Part shown: positions 18,650 through 27,047 of the stretch, in pieces
Layout: every line of letters starts with the position of its first letter
Numbering within the stretch: the first letter of the stretch is position 1
NCBI RefSeq assembly: GCF_029542205.1
Contig: NZ_CP113783.1
Location: 1,789,001-1,853,000 of the forward strand
Source: Pseudoxanthomonas sp. SE1
GTDB taxonomy: Bacteria; Pseudomonadota; Gammaproteobacteria; Xanthomonadales; Xanthomonadaceae
Reading direction: 5' to 3'
DNA length: 64,000 nucleotides
Notes under the pieces: model-generated
Databases searched by the model: none
What the model saw: only the letters and a program-made list of their open reading frames with translations
Told to the model about the DNA's origin: nothing
Made by a program: the position numbers and the translations under genes

Positions 18650-18878
18650 TCGGGGGAAACTCCTGGGTTGGGGAGGGCGCAGCGTGGCGGTCGCACCGGG
18701 CTTCCGTCCTGACGGGGCGTCTGCCGGAACTGGCCGCGCGTCCGGCGTCGGCAGCGCGGTTTCCCCGTCTTCCGCGATTCCTTGCCGATCGTCCGGCGGC
18801 TGGCCGCGCACCGTCCCGGGACGCGTTGTTGCGCTCAGAATCCGCCTGCCCCAACCGTTCGATGGAATTCCCCTGGCC

Positions 18879-19424
18879 ATGAGCAATCCACGAGAGATCG
18901 CCGATGCGATGCAGCGCGCCGTCAGCGTGTTCACCCGCCGTCCCGACAAGGGCCTGCATGACGATGTGAGCGCACGTGCGCGCTGGCAGGACGACACGCG
19001 GGTGGTGGCCACGCATGCCACCGGGACGACGGTCGAATCCGACATGCCGGTGGAACTCGGTGGCACCGGCGACCGGCCGTCGCCGGGCTGGTTCTTCCGT
19101 GCCGGCATCGCCGCGTGCGCCACCACGGCGATCGCGATGGTCGCGGCCGAGCAGGGCGTGGTGCTGGAGCGGCTGGAAGTGGAAGTCGGCAGCCGCTCCG
19201 ATGCGCGCGGGTTGCTGGGCATGCGCGATGCGGAGGGCATGGCGGTCGACGCGGGTCCGGCGTCGATGCAGGTGGAGGTCGTGCTGCACGCGCCGGGTGT
19301 CGACGCGGTGCGCTTGAACGCGCTCGTCGTCGAGGGCCTGCGCCGCTCGCCGATGCAGGGTGCACTGTCCGGCCAGCCGCCGATCCGGGTGGCGGTGTCG
19401 GTCGCAGACCGGCCGGCGGACTGA
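18879..19424 (+). CDS. OsmC-family protein
   Basis: 181 residues from ATG 18879. The OsmC fold is indicated by DMPVELGGTGDRPSPGWFFRAGIAACATTAIAMVAAE, where the cysteine of the AACATT turn is one of the redox pair. A second family cysteine is not evident at the usual late position, so peroxidase activity is uncertain. It lies two bases before an AraC-type regulator, a tight pair that probably forms an operon. Confidence 0.83.
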   Translation: MSNPREIADAMQRAVSVFTRRPDKGLHDDVSARARWQDDTRVVATHATGTTVESDMPVELGGTGDRPSPGWFFRAGIAACATTAIAMVAAEQGVVLERLEVEVGSRSDARGLLGMRDAEGMAVDAGPASMQVEVVLHAPGVDAVRLNALVVEGLRRSPMQGALSGQPPIRVAVSVADRPAD

Positions 19425-19426
19425 AC

Positions 19427-20404
19427 ATGGACGCGCTGTCCGAAATCCTGCGCGTGGTGCAGATGTCCGGTGCGTTCTTCGTCAACGCCCGCTTCAGTGC
19501 GCCCTGGTGCTACCAGTCGCCGAAAGCCTCGCTGGCGGCGCCTTGGCTGGACCCGACCGCGGAGCAGGTGGTGATCTTCCATCTGGTCACCGAAGGCGAG
19601 TGCCTGGTGGAGATGGAAGGCATGCCGCCACTTGGCGTGCGCGAGGGTGACGTGGTGATGTTCCCCGGTGGTGCGGCGCATCGCATGGCCTCGACGCCCG
19701 GCCTGCCGCCGCCGCGTGGCGCGGCCGACCTCAGGAAACTGTTTTCGAGCCGGCCACGTCGCCTCGCCTATGGTGGCGGCGGCGAGCCTACACGCATCGT
19801 CTGCGGCTACCTGGCGTGCGATACCCGGCTCGCGCGATTGCTGCTGGACGGCCTGCCGCCCGTCGTGCGGATCAGCCTGCGCGATTCCGATGCCGGCGCA
19901 TGGCTCGAATCGTCCGTGCGATATGCATTGGCTGAAACGCGCACGCCAAGACCCGGCGGCGCGAGCCTGCTGTCCCGGCTCGCGGAATTGCTGTTCATCG
20001 AAGTGCTACGCCGTTACGTGCACCAGCATGAAGGTCATGCGGGCTGGCTGGCGGGCCTTGGCGACCGCGTCGTCGGCAAGGCCCTCAACGCGTTGCACCA
20101 GCGGCCTTGCCGCGAGTGGACGCTCGCCGACCTGGCGCGTGTCGCCGGCACCTCACGTTCGGTACTGGCCGAGCGGTTCCAGCAACTGGTCGGCACGTCG
20201 CCGATGCTGTACCTGACGCAATGGCGGATGCTGATGGCGGCCAACCTGCTACGCCGCAGCAATGCGCCGCTGTCGCGGGTCGCCGAAGAGGTGGGCTACC
20301 AGAACGACACCTCCTTCAGTCGCGCGTTCCGGCGCGAGTACGGACTGCCACCCGCCGCGTGGAGACGCAACCTGGCCGACGCCGGCCAGGCCGCGCACGC
20401 TTGA
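19427..20404 (+). CDS. AraC-family regulator with N-terminal cupin
   Basis: 325 residues. The N-terminal cupin_6 domain (1-190) has VVIFHLVTEGECLVEMEGM and EGDVVMFPGGAAHRMA. The C-terminal AraC double HTH (about 215-320) contains WTLADLARVAGTSRSVLAERFQQLVGTSPMLYLTQWRM and the family signature VAEEVGYQNDTSFSRAFRREYGLPPAAWR. Such cupin-AraC proteins usually control a neighbouring redox or detoxification gene; the adjacent osmC or divergent methyltransferases are likely targets (inference). Confidence 0.9.
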   Translation: MDALSEILRVVQMSGAFFVNARFSAPWCYQSPKASLAAPWLDPTAEQVVIFHLVTEGECLVEMEGMPPLGVREGDVVMFPGGAAHRMASTPGLPPPRGAADLRKLFSSRPRRLAYGGGGEPTRIVCGYLACDTRLARLLLDGLPPVVRISLRDSDAGAWLESSVRYALAETRTPRPGGASLLSRLAELLFIEVLRRYVHQHEGHAGWLAGLGDRVVGKALNALHQRPCREWTLADLARVAGTSRSVLAERFQQLVGTSPMLYLTQWRMLMAANLLRRSNAPLSRVAEEVGYQNDTSFSRAFRREYGLPPAAWRRNLADAGQAAHA

Positions 20405-20419
20405 TGAGGGGCGGAGCGG

Positions 20420-21019
20420 CTACGGCCGCCGCTTGTAGGTGATTTCCATCATCTTGGCTTCCTTGCCATCCGGGGCGGGGCCGTACATCTCGAAGACTTC
20501 CGTGTTTTTGTCGGTCCAGCGCGTTGTCATGCGGCTGCTCTGGGGCTTCTTCGTCACCGGATCGTGGTGGGTGCCGGTGTAGGTGCAGCTCAGTTGGGCA
20601 TCGCAGGTGCCCTCGCTGACCATGAGGCCCGTGCTCATGCTGTCGTTCCACGTGCCCCAGTATTTGCCGGTGACGTTGTCGAACCCATGCAGGCCCTGGC
20701 CGCTGAAGGGCTGGCCCATCATCTGCGAGGTCACTTCCTCCAGCATCACGCGGTTGCCGAGGATCATCTTGCGTGTCGCGGTGCCGGTATCGGTGCTGGG
20801 CGGTGCGCCGGGGGCGTACCAGCTCTTCACGGTGAGGTCGTAGGTGCCCGCCATCGAGGCCAGCCTGCCGTGTTCCATGCCTGGCGTGCCGGCCTTCTGA
20901 TACGCCTCCATCATGGCCTGCGTCTCCGGTGTCATCGCCGGTGGCTTGTCCTGGGCGAGCGCGGGGCCTGCGAGCAGCAGGGCGGAAACGGCGACGGACA
21001 ACAGGGTGGTACGGTGCAT
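20420..21019 (-). CDS. Secreted DUF1579 protein
   Basis: 199 residues with a signal peptide (MHRTTLLSVAVSALLLAGPALA). The mature part shows LASMAGTYDLTVKSWYAPG, GNRVMLEEVTSQMMGQPFSGQGLHGFDNVTGKYWGTWND and a C-terminal KMMEITYKRR, as in DUF1579 proteins of unknown function. Periplasmic or secreted. Single gene; it converges on the AraC gene. Confidence 0.87.
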   Translation of the reverse strand: MHRTTLLSVAVSALLLAGPALAQDKPPAMTPETQAMMEAYQKAGTPGMEHGRLASMAGTYDLTVKSWYAPGAPPSTDTGTATRKMILGNRVMLEEVTSQMMGQPFSGQGLHGFDNVTGKYWGTWNDSMSTGLMVSEGTCDAQLSCTYTGTHHDPVTKKPQSSRMTTRWTDKNTEVFEMYGPAPDGKEAKMMEITYKRRP

Positions 21020-21100
21020 GGTGGCCCCTCCCGGGCGTGGTGGTGGCGACGTTGTGCACCCAACAGCGCTCAGGCGGCGTGAAGGCCAGGCGAGGGCCGG

Positions 21101-21943
21101 TCAGCGGCGCACGGCGACCACGCCGTCCAGCGCCCGCTGCGCCTTGAAGCCGGCCTTGTCCAGGCGTTTTGCCACCTCGCCGGGCACATCGCGCCCGCTG
21201 GTCAACTTGTTGGGCGTGCCGGTGTAGTGGAACAGCTTGCCGCCGCGACGCAGCACGCGCGCAAGCTGGTCGTAGAAGGCCTGCGAATACAGTTCGCCGG
21301 CGATGCCGAAACGCGGCGGGTCGTGCAGCACGGCATCGACGGAGGCATCCGCCACCTGCGTGATGGCCTGCGAGATGTCGGCGTGGGCCAGTTGCAGGCG
21401 GCCGCCGTGCCCGGGCGCGTCCGGATCGGGCGACCATGGATTGAGCGTGCGCAGCCAGAGCACGTCCGCATTCTTCTCGAACGAAAGGATGCGTGCGGCG
21501 CCCGCGGCCAGGCAGCACGCCGCGAAGTAACCCAGCCCGCCGCAGGTATCCAGCACCACCTTGCCGTGCGGCTCGACCAGCGCGACCTTGCGTTGCGCGT
21601 CATCCAGCGGCGATTCCTTCGACGTCGGCAGCATCTTGATGCCGTCGATCTCGAACGTGGGCGCGCCCCATTCCGTGGGCACGAGCTTGATCAGCGAGCC
21701 GGCGTAGCGCGAGATCGGCGAGAAATCCTCGCCGTCCCAGTAGTACAACGTGCGATCCTTCAGCCGGTCTGGATAGGGGTACGCCGCATCGCGCCACTGC
21801 CATGTTCCGGCCTCCAGCCGCGCGTCCGCCAACGTGCGTCCCAGGTCCAGCGAACCATGCCACGCGGTGTCGCCCCGGTCGCGTGCCGCCAGCAGGGCGG
21901 CAGCGGTATCGCGGGTGAGCAGGGGGCCTGTGTAGTGGGGCAT
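21101..21943 (-). CDS. COG2521-like SAM-dependent methyltransferase
   Basis: 280 residues from ATG 21943. The C-terminal half has VVLDTCGGLGYFAACCLAAGA (motif I), ILSFEKNADVLWL, then VLHDPPRFGIAGELYSQAFYDQLARVLRRGGKLFHYTGTP. The DPPRF and hYTG elements are typical of COG2521, better known from archaea. The N-terminal half carries an unusual YWDGEDFSPISRYAGSLIKLVPTEWGAPTFEIDGIKM. Target unknown; DPPR-type motif IV can accompany N-methylation of bases or amino groups. Divergent from the M14 peptidase. Confidence 0.8.
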   Translation of the reverse strand: MPHYTGPLLTRDTAAALLAARDRGDTAWHGSLDLGRTLADARLEAGTWQWRDAAYPYPDRLKDRTLYYWDGEDFSPISRYAGSLIKLVPTEWGAPTFEIDGIKMLPTSKESPLDDAQRKVALVEPHGKVVLDTCGGLGYFAACCLAAGAARILSFEKNADVLWLRTLNPWSPDPDAPGHGGRLQLAHADISQAITQVADASVDAVLHDPPRFGIAGELYSQAFYDQLARVLRRGGKLFHYTGTPNKLTSGRDVPGEVAKRLDKAGFKAQRALDGVVAVRR

Positions 21944-22092
21944 GGAGCGGGAGTCCAGAAGCGCGTCGTGACCGCAGGAGCGGGATTTTCGCCCCCGCCG
22001 ACCCTTCGGCGATAGCCCGGGATGTCTGCGGAAGCCATGTTGCTCCCGCTGGTATAGTGCCGACCCCTCGGATTCCCGGCCTCGCCATCGCC

Positions 22093-23019
22093 ATGAACAC
22101 GCCCGCCCGCTTCCATCCCATCGGCACACCCGGTACGCCCTGGGCGGCGGCGGAGAAAGCCCAGTGGCGCGCGCAGCAGCGCGTGCAGCGCCGTTACGCG
22201 GACGATGTGGTGGCGGTGGTCGATCGGCTGCGCGGACGCTTCGATGTACAGCAGTACGGCATGCTGGACTACGGTCCGGGCGAGGTCTATCCGCTGTTGG
22301 CGGTACTCAGCCGCGACTGGAACGAGGCGTTGCCCACGATGCTGGTCACCGGCGGCGTGCATGGCTACGAGACCAGTGGCGTGCATGGCGCGCTGCAGTT
22401 CCTCGAAGAGCGTGCCGCCGACTATGCCGGCAAGGCCAACCTGCTGGTGGTGCCGTGCGTCAGCCCGTGGGGCTACGAACGCATCCACCGCTGGAATGCC
22501 GATGCGCTGGACCCCAACCGCTCGTTCCGTGCGGACAGCCCAGCGCAGGAATCCGCCGCGTTGATCGCGCTGGTCGCGCCGGTGAAGGATCGGGTGCTGA
22601 TGCACATCGACCTGCACGAAACCACCGACAGCGACGAGAGCGAGTTCCGTCCTGCACTTGCAGCGCGCGATGGAAAGCCGTTCGAACCCGGGGAGATTCC
22701 GGACGGCTTCTACCTGGTGGACGACAGTGCGAATCCACAGCCCGGTTTCCAGCGCGCCGTGATCGCGGCGGTGGCGGCCGTCACCCATATCGCCCCCGCC
22801 GACGCGCGTGGCGAGATCATCGGGTCGCCGGTGGTGGCCGAAGGTGTCATCCAGTATCCGGTGAAGTCGCTGGGCCTGTGCACCGGCATCACCGACGCAC
22901 GCTACACCACCGTCACCGAGGTCTATCCTGACAGCCCGAAGGTGACGCCGCAGCAATGCAACGACGCGCAGGTGGCGGCGGTGGTGGCGGCGATCGGGTA
23001 CGCCCTGGCGCAAGATTGA
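22093..23019 (+). CDS. M14-family metallocarboxypeptidase
   Basis: 308 residues from ATG 22093. Zinc ligands are visible as H and E in TGGVHGYETSGVHGALQFLEE and H in LMHIDLHETTD; the substrate-binding DPNRSFR (Asn-Arg) and the general base Glu in TVTEVYPDS follow. No signal peptide, so cytoplasmic. It belongs with M14 enzymes near the succinylglutamate desuccinylase/aspartoacylase border; substrate unknown. Confidence 0.87.
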   Translation: MNTPARFHPIGTPGTPWAAAEKAQWRAQQRVQRRYADDVVAVVDRLRGRFDVQQYGMLDYGPGEVYPLLAVLSRDWNEALPTMLVTGGVHGYETSGVHGALQFLEERAADYAGKANLLVVPCVSPWGYERIHRWNADALDPNRSFRADSPAQESAALIALVAPVKDRVLMHIDLHETTDSDESEFRPALAARDGKPFEPGEIPDGFYLVDDSANPQPGFQRAVIAAVAAVTHIAPADARGEIIGSPVVAEGVIQYPVKSLGLCTGITDARYTTVTEVYPDSPKVTPQQCNDAQVAAVVAAIGYALAQD

Positions 23020-23114
23020 AATCCGCCTGTCGCGGCCCCATTCCTGTTCGTGAAAACCGCTGTGGTTGCCGGGCGTAAGCTGTCCCGGCAGCGGTACGAA
23101 GCGAGGACATGACC

Positions 23115-23381
23115 ATGGCAACCGGATGGGCCGGCGATGGCGCCGTGCAGGAACAGATCGATGCGACCGTGAAGGACGGCATCGAACGCGCGCGTCGCGC
23201 GCTGCCCAAGGGTCCGAGCCTGACCCACTGCGAAGAATGCGAAAAGCCGATCCCGGCCGCCCGCCAGCAGGCGGTGCCGGGCGTGCGCCTGTGCGTGGTA
23301 TGCCAGGAGGCGGCCGACCAGGAAGAGCAGGGTGCCGGCCTGTACAACCGGCGCGGCAGCAAGGACAGCCAGCTGCGCTAG
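23115..23381 (+). CDS. DksA/TraR-type C4 zinc-finger protein (YbiI-like)
   Basis: 88 residues. An ATG at 23109 is also in frame, but the GAGG ribosome site at 23103-23106 is only two bases from it and eight from ATG 23115; family members also begin MA(T/S)GW. The zinc finger is C39-x2-C42 and C60-x2-C63. The end NRRGSKDSQLR is nearly invariant in YbiI. It lacks the coiled-coil tip acids of DksA, so a role on RNA polymerase is only inferred from the family. Confidence 0.9.
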   Translation: MATGWAGDGAVQEQIDATVKDGIERARRALPKGPSLTHCEECEKPIPAARQQAVPGVRLCVVCQEAADQEEQGAGLYNRRGSKDSQLR

Positions 23382-23405
23382 CAAGGTGCCGTCACCCGCC
23401 GGGCA

Positions 23406-23699
23406 TCACTCCACCGTCAGTGGAATGCCTTTCCTGCGCATTTCCGTGTAGTCGGTGCGCACCGCGCGGCAGTAGGGCCCGCTCATGACAAAGCGCCGGC
23501 ATACGTCCGGCCGGGTCTGATAGATGCCGCAGTTCATCCGGGCGCCATCCAGTGCCACGCACCAGCCTTCCTCGTCGCGCGCCATCACGTGCAGGCCGGC
23601 GGGAGTATGGGTGGTGAGATGCGCGGGAATGTGGTCTTCCGGTTGCAGGACCACGGTCAGACGGCAGCAGACAGCGTCGCAACGCGAACACGAAGTCAT
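23406..23699 (-). CDS. YkgJ-family cysteine-cluster protein
   Basis: 97 residues from ATG 23699. The Cys cluster opens at once (MTSCSRCDAVCC) and completes with NCGIYQTRPDVCRRFVMSGPYCRAVR, the YkgJ (zinc- or Fe-S-binding) pattern. The frame is open further upstream, but that part lacks any family feature. Converges with the DksA-like gene. Confidence 0.85.
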   Translation of the reverse strand: MTSCSRCDAVCCRLTVVLQPEDHIPAHLTTHTPAGLHVMARDEEGWCVALDGARMNCGIYQTRPDVCRRFVMSGPYCRAVRTDYTEMRRKGIPLTVE

Positions 23700-24092
23700 G
23701 ACGGCATGACCTGCAGGAGCCGGCCGCAGGCAGCGCGTGCTGCAGCGGGGAAAGGCATGGCATGTACAACGAGAGGACCAGGGTGTGGCGGGCAGGGCAT
23801 GGGAGCTCCCGTGGGCAACCATCCCGCGTGGGGAATGCGTCGCGTGGGAAAGGGAGCGAAGCGGAGGGCCGGGGGCCGTGCGGAACGCGCGAAGCAAGCG
23901 GTGGGCTCGCGGCACGCATGCTACAGCATGCATCGCATGGGACGGCCTGCGGATGCGGAGGTACGTCACCTGAGCTTCATGTGGTGCCGCGCCCGTTTTC
24001 CTGCGCGTCAGGCAAGCATGCCGGGTTTGACGCCGCAGTCATACCGCGTGCGTTATCCCTGTCCGCAGATGTCTTGAAGCCGAGGTGCGTTG
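23700..24092. other. Intergenic region, 393 bp, nothing recognised
   Basis: This gap separates two divergent genes. I see no convincing gene, terminator or palindrome. It is less GC-skewed by codon position than its neighbours and contains scattered GCATG words. It presumably holds both promoters. Confidence 0.5.
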
Positions 24093-24683
24093 ATGGCGCT
24101 GGAACTGCGTTGCCGCTGCGGGCAGGTGCAGGGCATGGTGGATGCCTGTCGGGCGTATGCGCGTGCAACCTGCTACTGCAGAGATTGTCGGACGTACGCG
24201 CGTCACCTCGGGCAACCCGGCGTGACGGATGCGCAGGGTGGTACCGACATCGTGGCGATGAACCCGTTGGCGGTGCGTTTCACGACAGGCGAGGAGCACA
24301 TCGCCGGCCTTTGCCTGCGTGAAGGCGGGCTGCTGCGCTGGTACGCGGCGTGTTGCCGTATGCCGCTGGCCAATACGCCGCGCGACGGGAAAGTCGCCTA
24401 CGTGGGCGTGGTGGCCGCATGCCTTGTGCCGGATACCGACGTCGATGCCGCATTCGGCCGGCCGGGCCGCGTGGTGCTGAATGCCGACAGTGCCGTCGGC
24501 GAGGTGCGTCGCACGCCGCTTGCTTTCCTCGGGGCCGGCGCCCGCATCGCCGTGGGCATCGTGGCGGCAAGGCTGCGCGGGCAAGCGCCGAGTCTGTTCT
24601 TCAGTGCCAATGGCCAGCCCCTGCGTACCGCGTACCCGCTGGGCGAGGATCCGCGCGGCGAGGCGGGGCGTGAGCCGGCCTGA
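24093..24683 (+). CDS. DUF6151 protein (GFA-like zinc-binding fold)
   Basis: 196 residues from ATG 24093. The N-terminal cysteines (LRCRCGQVQG, then ATCYCRDCRTYARHL) and a later YAACCRMPLANTP correspond to the zinc sites of glutathione-dependent formaldehyde-activating (GFA) folds. This longer version is typical of DUF6151. Function not established. It precedes the MarR-GNAT gene by 55 bases, but the latter has its own operator. Confidence 0.83.
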   Translation: MALELRCRCGQVQGMVDACRAYARATCYCRDCRTYARHLGQPGVTDAQGGTDIVAMNPLAVRFTTGEEHIAGLCLREGGLLRWYAACCRMPLANTPRDGKVAYVGVVAACLVPDTDVDAAFGRPGRVVLNADSAVGEVRRTPLAFLGAGARIAVGIVAARLRGQAPSLFFSANGQPLRTAYPLGEDPRGEAGREPA

Positions 24684-24721
24684 GCCGATCGTGCGTACCG
24701 CGGTTGCCTCCGCACAAATAT

Positions 24722-24735
24722 CTGACTAAAGTCAG
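24722..24735 (+). promoter_or_regulatory. Palindromic operator overlapping the start region of the MarR-GNAT gene
   Basis: CTGACT-AA-AGTCAG is a perfect inverted repeat, extendable to TATCTGACT / AGTCAGGTA with one mismatch. It ends three bases before ATG 24739, so a bound repressor would block transcription or translation start. MarR proteins bind such palindromes; autoregulation is inferred. Confidence 0.6.
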
Positions 24736-24738
24736 GTA

Positions 24739-25629
24739 ATGAACGAGAGCCAGATCCAGCGGGTCCGCCGCTTCAACCGCACGGTCACCCGCCGCATCGG
24801 GGTGCTCACTGATGACTATCTCGGGCACGGCCGCCCGTTGGCCGAGTCGCGCCTGCTGTTCGAAGCAGGGCATGCGGGGGCGGACGTACGTGACCTGCGC
24901 GCACGCCTCGGGTTGGACTCCGGCTATGCGAGCCGGTTGTTGCGTGCGCTCGAGGCGCAGGGGCTTGTGCGGGTGCAGGCATCGCCCGTTGATGCACGCA
25001 GGCGGCATGTGGTCCTGACCGCGAAAGGGCGGCGCGAGGTGGATGCGCTCGATCGTGATTCCCGGGCGTTGGCGGATTCCCTGCTGGCGCCCCTGTCGGC
25101 GCGACAGCGCGAACGCCTGGTCGAGGCGATGGATGAAGTGGAGCGCCTCATGCGTGCGTCCGCGGCGGAGATCGCACTGGAAGATCCGGCCTCCAGCGAG
25201 GCGCAGGCATGCATCCAGGCCTATCTGGACGAACTCGATGCGCGCTTCGAAGGTGGATTCGACGCCGCCCGCAGCGTGTCGGCCGATCCCGGCGAGCTGG
25301 TGCCGCCCCGTGGCGCCTTCGTGGTCGCGCGTCTGGAGGGTGAGGCGGTCGCATGCGGAGGACTGAAGCGGATCGCCGACGGCATGGGCGAGATCAAGCG
25401 CATGTGGGTGGCGCCGGACGCGCGCGGGCTGGGCATCGCACAGCGGGTGCTGGATGCGCTGGAGACGCGCGCGGTGGCGATGGGACTGCGCACGTTGCGA
25501 TTGGACACCAACGGCAGCCTGGTGGAAGCGCGGGCGTTGTATGAGCGCAACGGCTACATCGAGATCCCCGCCTACAACGACAACCCTTACGCGCATCACT
25601 GGTTCGAGAAGCACCTGCGCACTGACTGA
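24739..25629 (+). CDS. MarR-type regulator fused to GNAT acetyltransferase
   Basis: 296 residues. Residues 1-150 are a MarR winged helix (RFNRTVTRRIGVLTDDYLG, DLRARLGLDSGYASRLLRALEAQGLV, then DARRRHVVLTAKG wing). Residues 155-296 are a GNAT domain with the acetyl-CoA loop KRMWVAPDARGLGIAQRVLDALE and late LDTNGSLVEARALYERNGYIEIPAYN. Such fusions are common in actinobacteria and proteobacteria, and may sense a small molecule and acetylate it. Start is supported by the family N-terminus. Regulation by the palindrome directly upstream is likely. Confidence 0.9.
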   Translation: MNESQIQRVRRFNRTVTRRIGVLTDDYLGHGRPLAESRLLFEAGHAGADVRDLRARLGLDSGYASRLLRALEAQGLVRVQASPVDARRRHVVLTAKGRREVDALDRDSRALADSLLAPLSARQRERLVEAMDEVERLMRASAAEIALEDPASSEAQACIQAYLDELDARFEGGFDAARSVSADPGELVPPRGAFVVARLEGEAVACGGLKRIADGMGEIKRMWVAPDARGLGIAQRVLDALETRAVAMGLRTLRLDTNGSLVEARALYERNGYIEIPAYNDNPYAHHWFEKHLRTD

Positions 25630-26189
25630 AGGCGAGGCCCACTGCTCGCGCAGGGATGAGCTGACGCTACGCGTTTGCTCGACCGGATTCGCGGCGGGGT
25701 TGATGGCCTGGCAGGCGCGGGTGTCGCCCCGGGGGCGTCGTGGCCGGCGGTTTGGGGTGGAATGTCATGGCAAGTCTCCTCCGGCCGACGGCCGGATGTG
25801 CGCTGTGCGCGTGCTGCGATGAGTAGCGTGTGGATTTGCAGGGGAAAGCGGGCCGAATGGCTCAGGACTTGCATCTGTGCGCAGCGCGCGCATTCAGTTG
25901 ATGGGCGCCCCGGGGGCTGTGGAGTAATGTGAGTTACCCGGGTACCATGCTTCCAGCCGTTTGGACGGCGGGCACCTTGGGGTGGTGCCTGCGGAAATGC
26001 GTCCGGGCATAGACACCATGGGCCAGCCCTGTACGGCGCTGCGCCTGTGCGACAACAGGGGATCTGCTTGGATACTTCGGTCGGCATGCCGCGTGCATGT
26101 GCCGCCATGCGCGTTTCGCTTCTGCGAAGCGCGTGTTTGCGCAATGCGCAGCGTCCGGCAAGGGCGCGGGTTCGCGGGAAGGTCGTCGC
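25630..26189. other. Intergenic region, 560 bp
   Basis: The largest gap of the window. It holds one small minus-strand candidate gene (25667-25768), an imperfect hairpin CGCGTTTCGC / GCGAAGCGCG (26110-26133) in the leader of the sulfotransferase gene, and no other recognisable element. The sulfotransferase promoter is probably here. Confidence 0.5.
25667..25768 (-). CDS. Possible 33-residue small protein with strong ribosome site
   Basis: ATG 25768 is preceded on the minus strand by GGAGGAGA at five-base spacing, one of the best ribosome sites in the window. The product (MTFHPKPPATTPPGRHPRLP, then GHQPRRESGRANA) is Pro/Arg-rich without membrane segment or known domain. It may be a leader or a small protein, or a coincidence in GC-rich DNA. 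Confidence 0.25.
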   Translation of the reverse strand: MTFHPKPPATTPPGRHPRLPGHQPRRESGRANA

Positions 26190-27047
26190 GTGAGCAGGCG
26201 CTTCCACTTCATCTCGGGCCTGCCGCGTTCCGGATCGACATTGCTGGCCGGCATCCTGCGGCAGAACCCGCGTTTTCAAGCCGGCATGAGCAGTCCGGTG
26301 GCCGGGCTGATCAATGGCGCCCTGGAGCAGATGGGGGCGGGCGGCGAGTCCTGGGCATTCTTTGATGAAGCCAAACGGCGGGCCATATGCCGCGCCTTGC
26401 TCGATGCCTATTATGCCGACAGTGCGGCCGACGTGGTGTTCGATACCAATCGCACATGGACCGCGCGCATGCACCAGCTGGTCGAGTTGGTGGACGACTT
26501 CAAGGTGATCTGCTGCGTTCGGAATCCTGCCTGGATCATGGACAGCTTCGAGTCCATCCACCGGAAGAATCCCTTCGATTACAGCCGCATGTTCAACCCG
26601 GCCACGCGGCAGACCGTATACAGCCGCTGCGACCAGCTGATCAATGCCGGCGGCGCCGTGGGTGGTGCATGGACGGCGTTGAAGGAAGCCTACTACGGCG
26701 AATTCTCCGACCGACTGCTGCTGGTCGACTACGAACTGCTCACGCGCCATCCGGCCCGCACGATGGAACTGGTGTACGACTTCATCGGCGAACCGCGGTT
26801 CACCCACGACTTCGACAACGTGGACTACGCCGAAGAGGCGTTCGACCAGGGGTTGGGCGTCAAGGGCCTGCATACGGTCAGGCGGAAGGTCGAATTCAGG
26901 GCCCGGCGGAGCATCCTGCCGCCGGATCTGTTCGCGAAATATCAGGGCATGGATTTCTGGCAGGACCAGGCCGGCACGGCGGCGGGGATCGTTGCGCCGC
27001 GTCGCGACGGCAGCCAGGCCACGGACAACACCAAGGACACACCATGA
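26190..27047 (+). CDS. Sulfotransferase
   Basis: 285 residues from GTG 26190, with GGGAAGG upstream. The 5'-phosphosulfate loop is FISGLPRSGSTLLAGIL (PRSGST at 12-17), and the 3'-phosphate region is FKVICCVRNPAWIMDSFESI. Late features LLVDYELLTRHPARTMELVYDFIGEP match the sulfotransferase_3 group. It should move sulfate from PAPS to a protein or sugar acceptor in the cytoplasm. The stop overlaps the ATG of the giant autotransporter by four bases, so the autotransporter or something bound to it is the obvious candidate substrate (inference). Confidence 0.87.
   Translation: MSRRFHFISGLPRSGSTLLAGILRQNPRFQAGMSSPVAGLINGALEQMGAGGESWAFFDEAKRRAICRALLDAYYADSAADVVFDTNRTWTARMHQLVELVDDFKVICCVRNPAWIMDSFESIHRKNPFDYSRMFNPATRQTVYSRCDQLINAGGAVGGAWTALKEAYYGEFSDRLLLVDYELLTRHPARTMELVYDFIGEPRFTHDFDNVDYAEEAFDQGLGVKGLHTVRRKVEFRARRSILPPDLFAKYQGMDFWQDQAGTAAGIVAPRRDGSQATDNTKDTP

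Noticed and set aside
16989..19289. Continuous minus-strand frame of 766 codons across both methyltransferases
   Set aside because: Only the last 276 codons belong to a real protein; the rest is the shadow of the preceding methyltransferase and the intergenic region.
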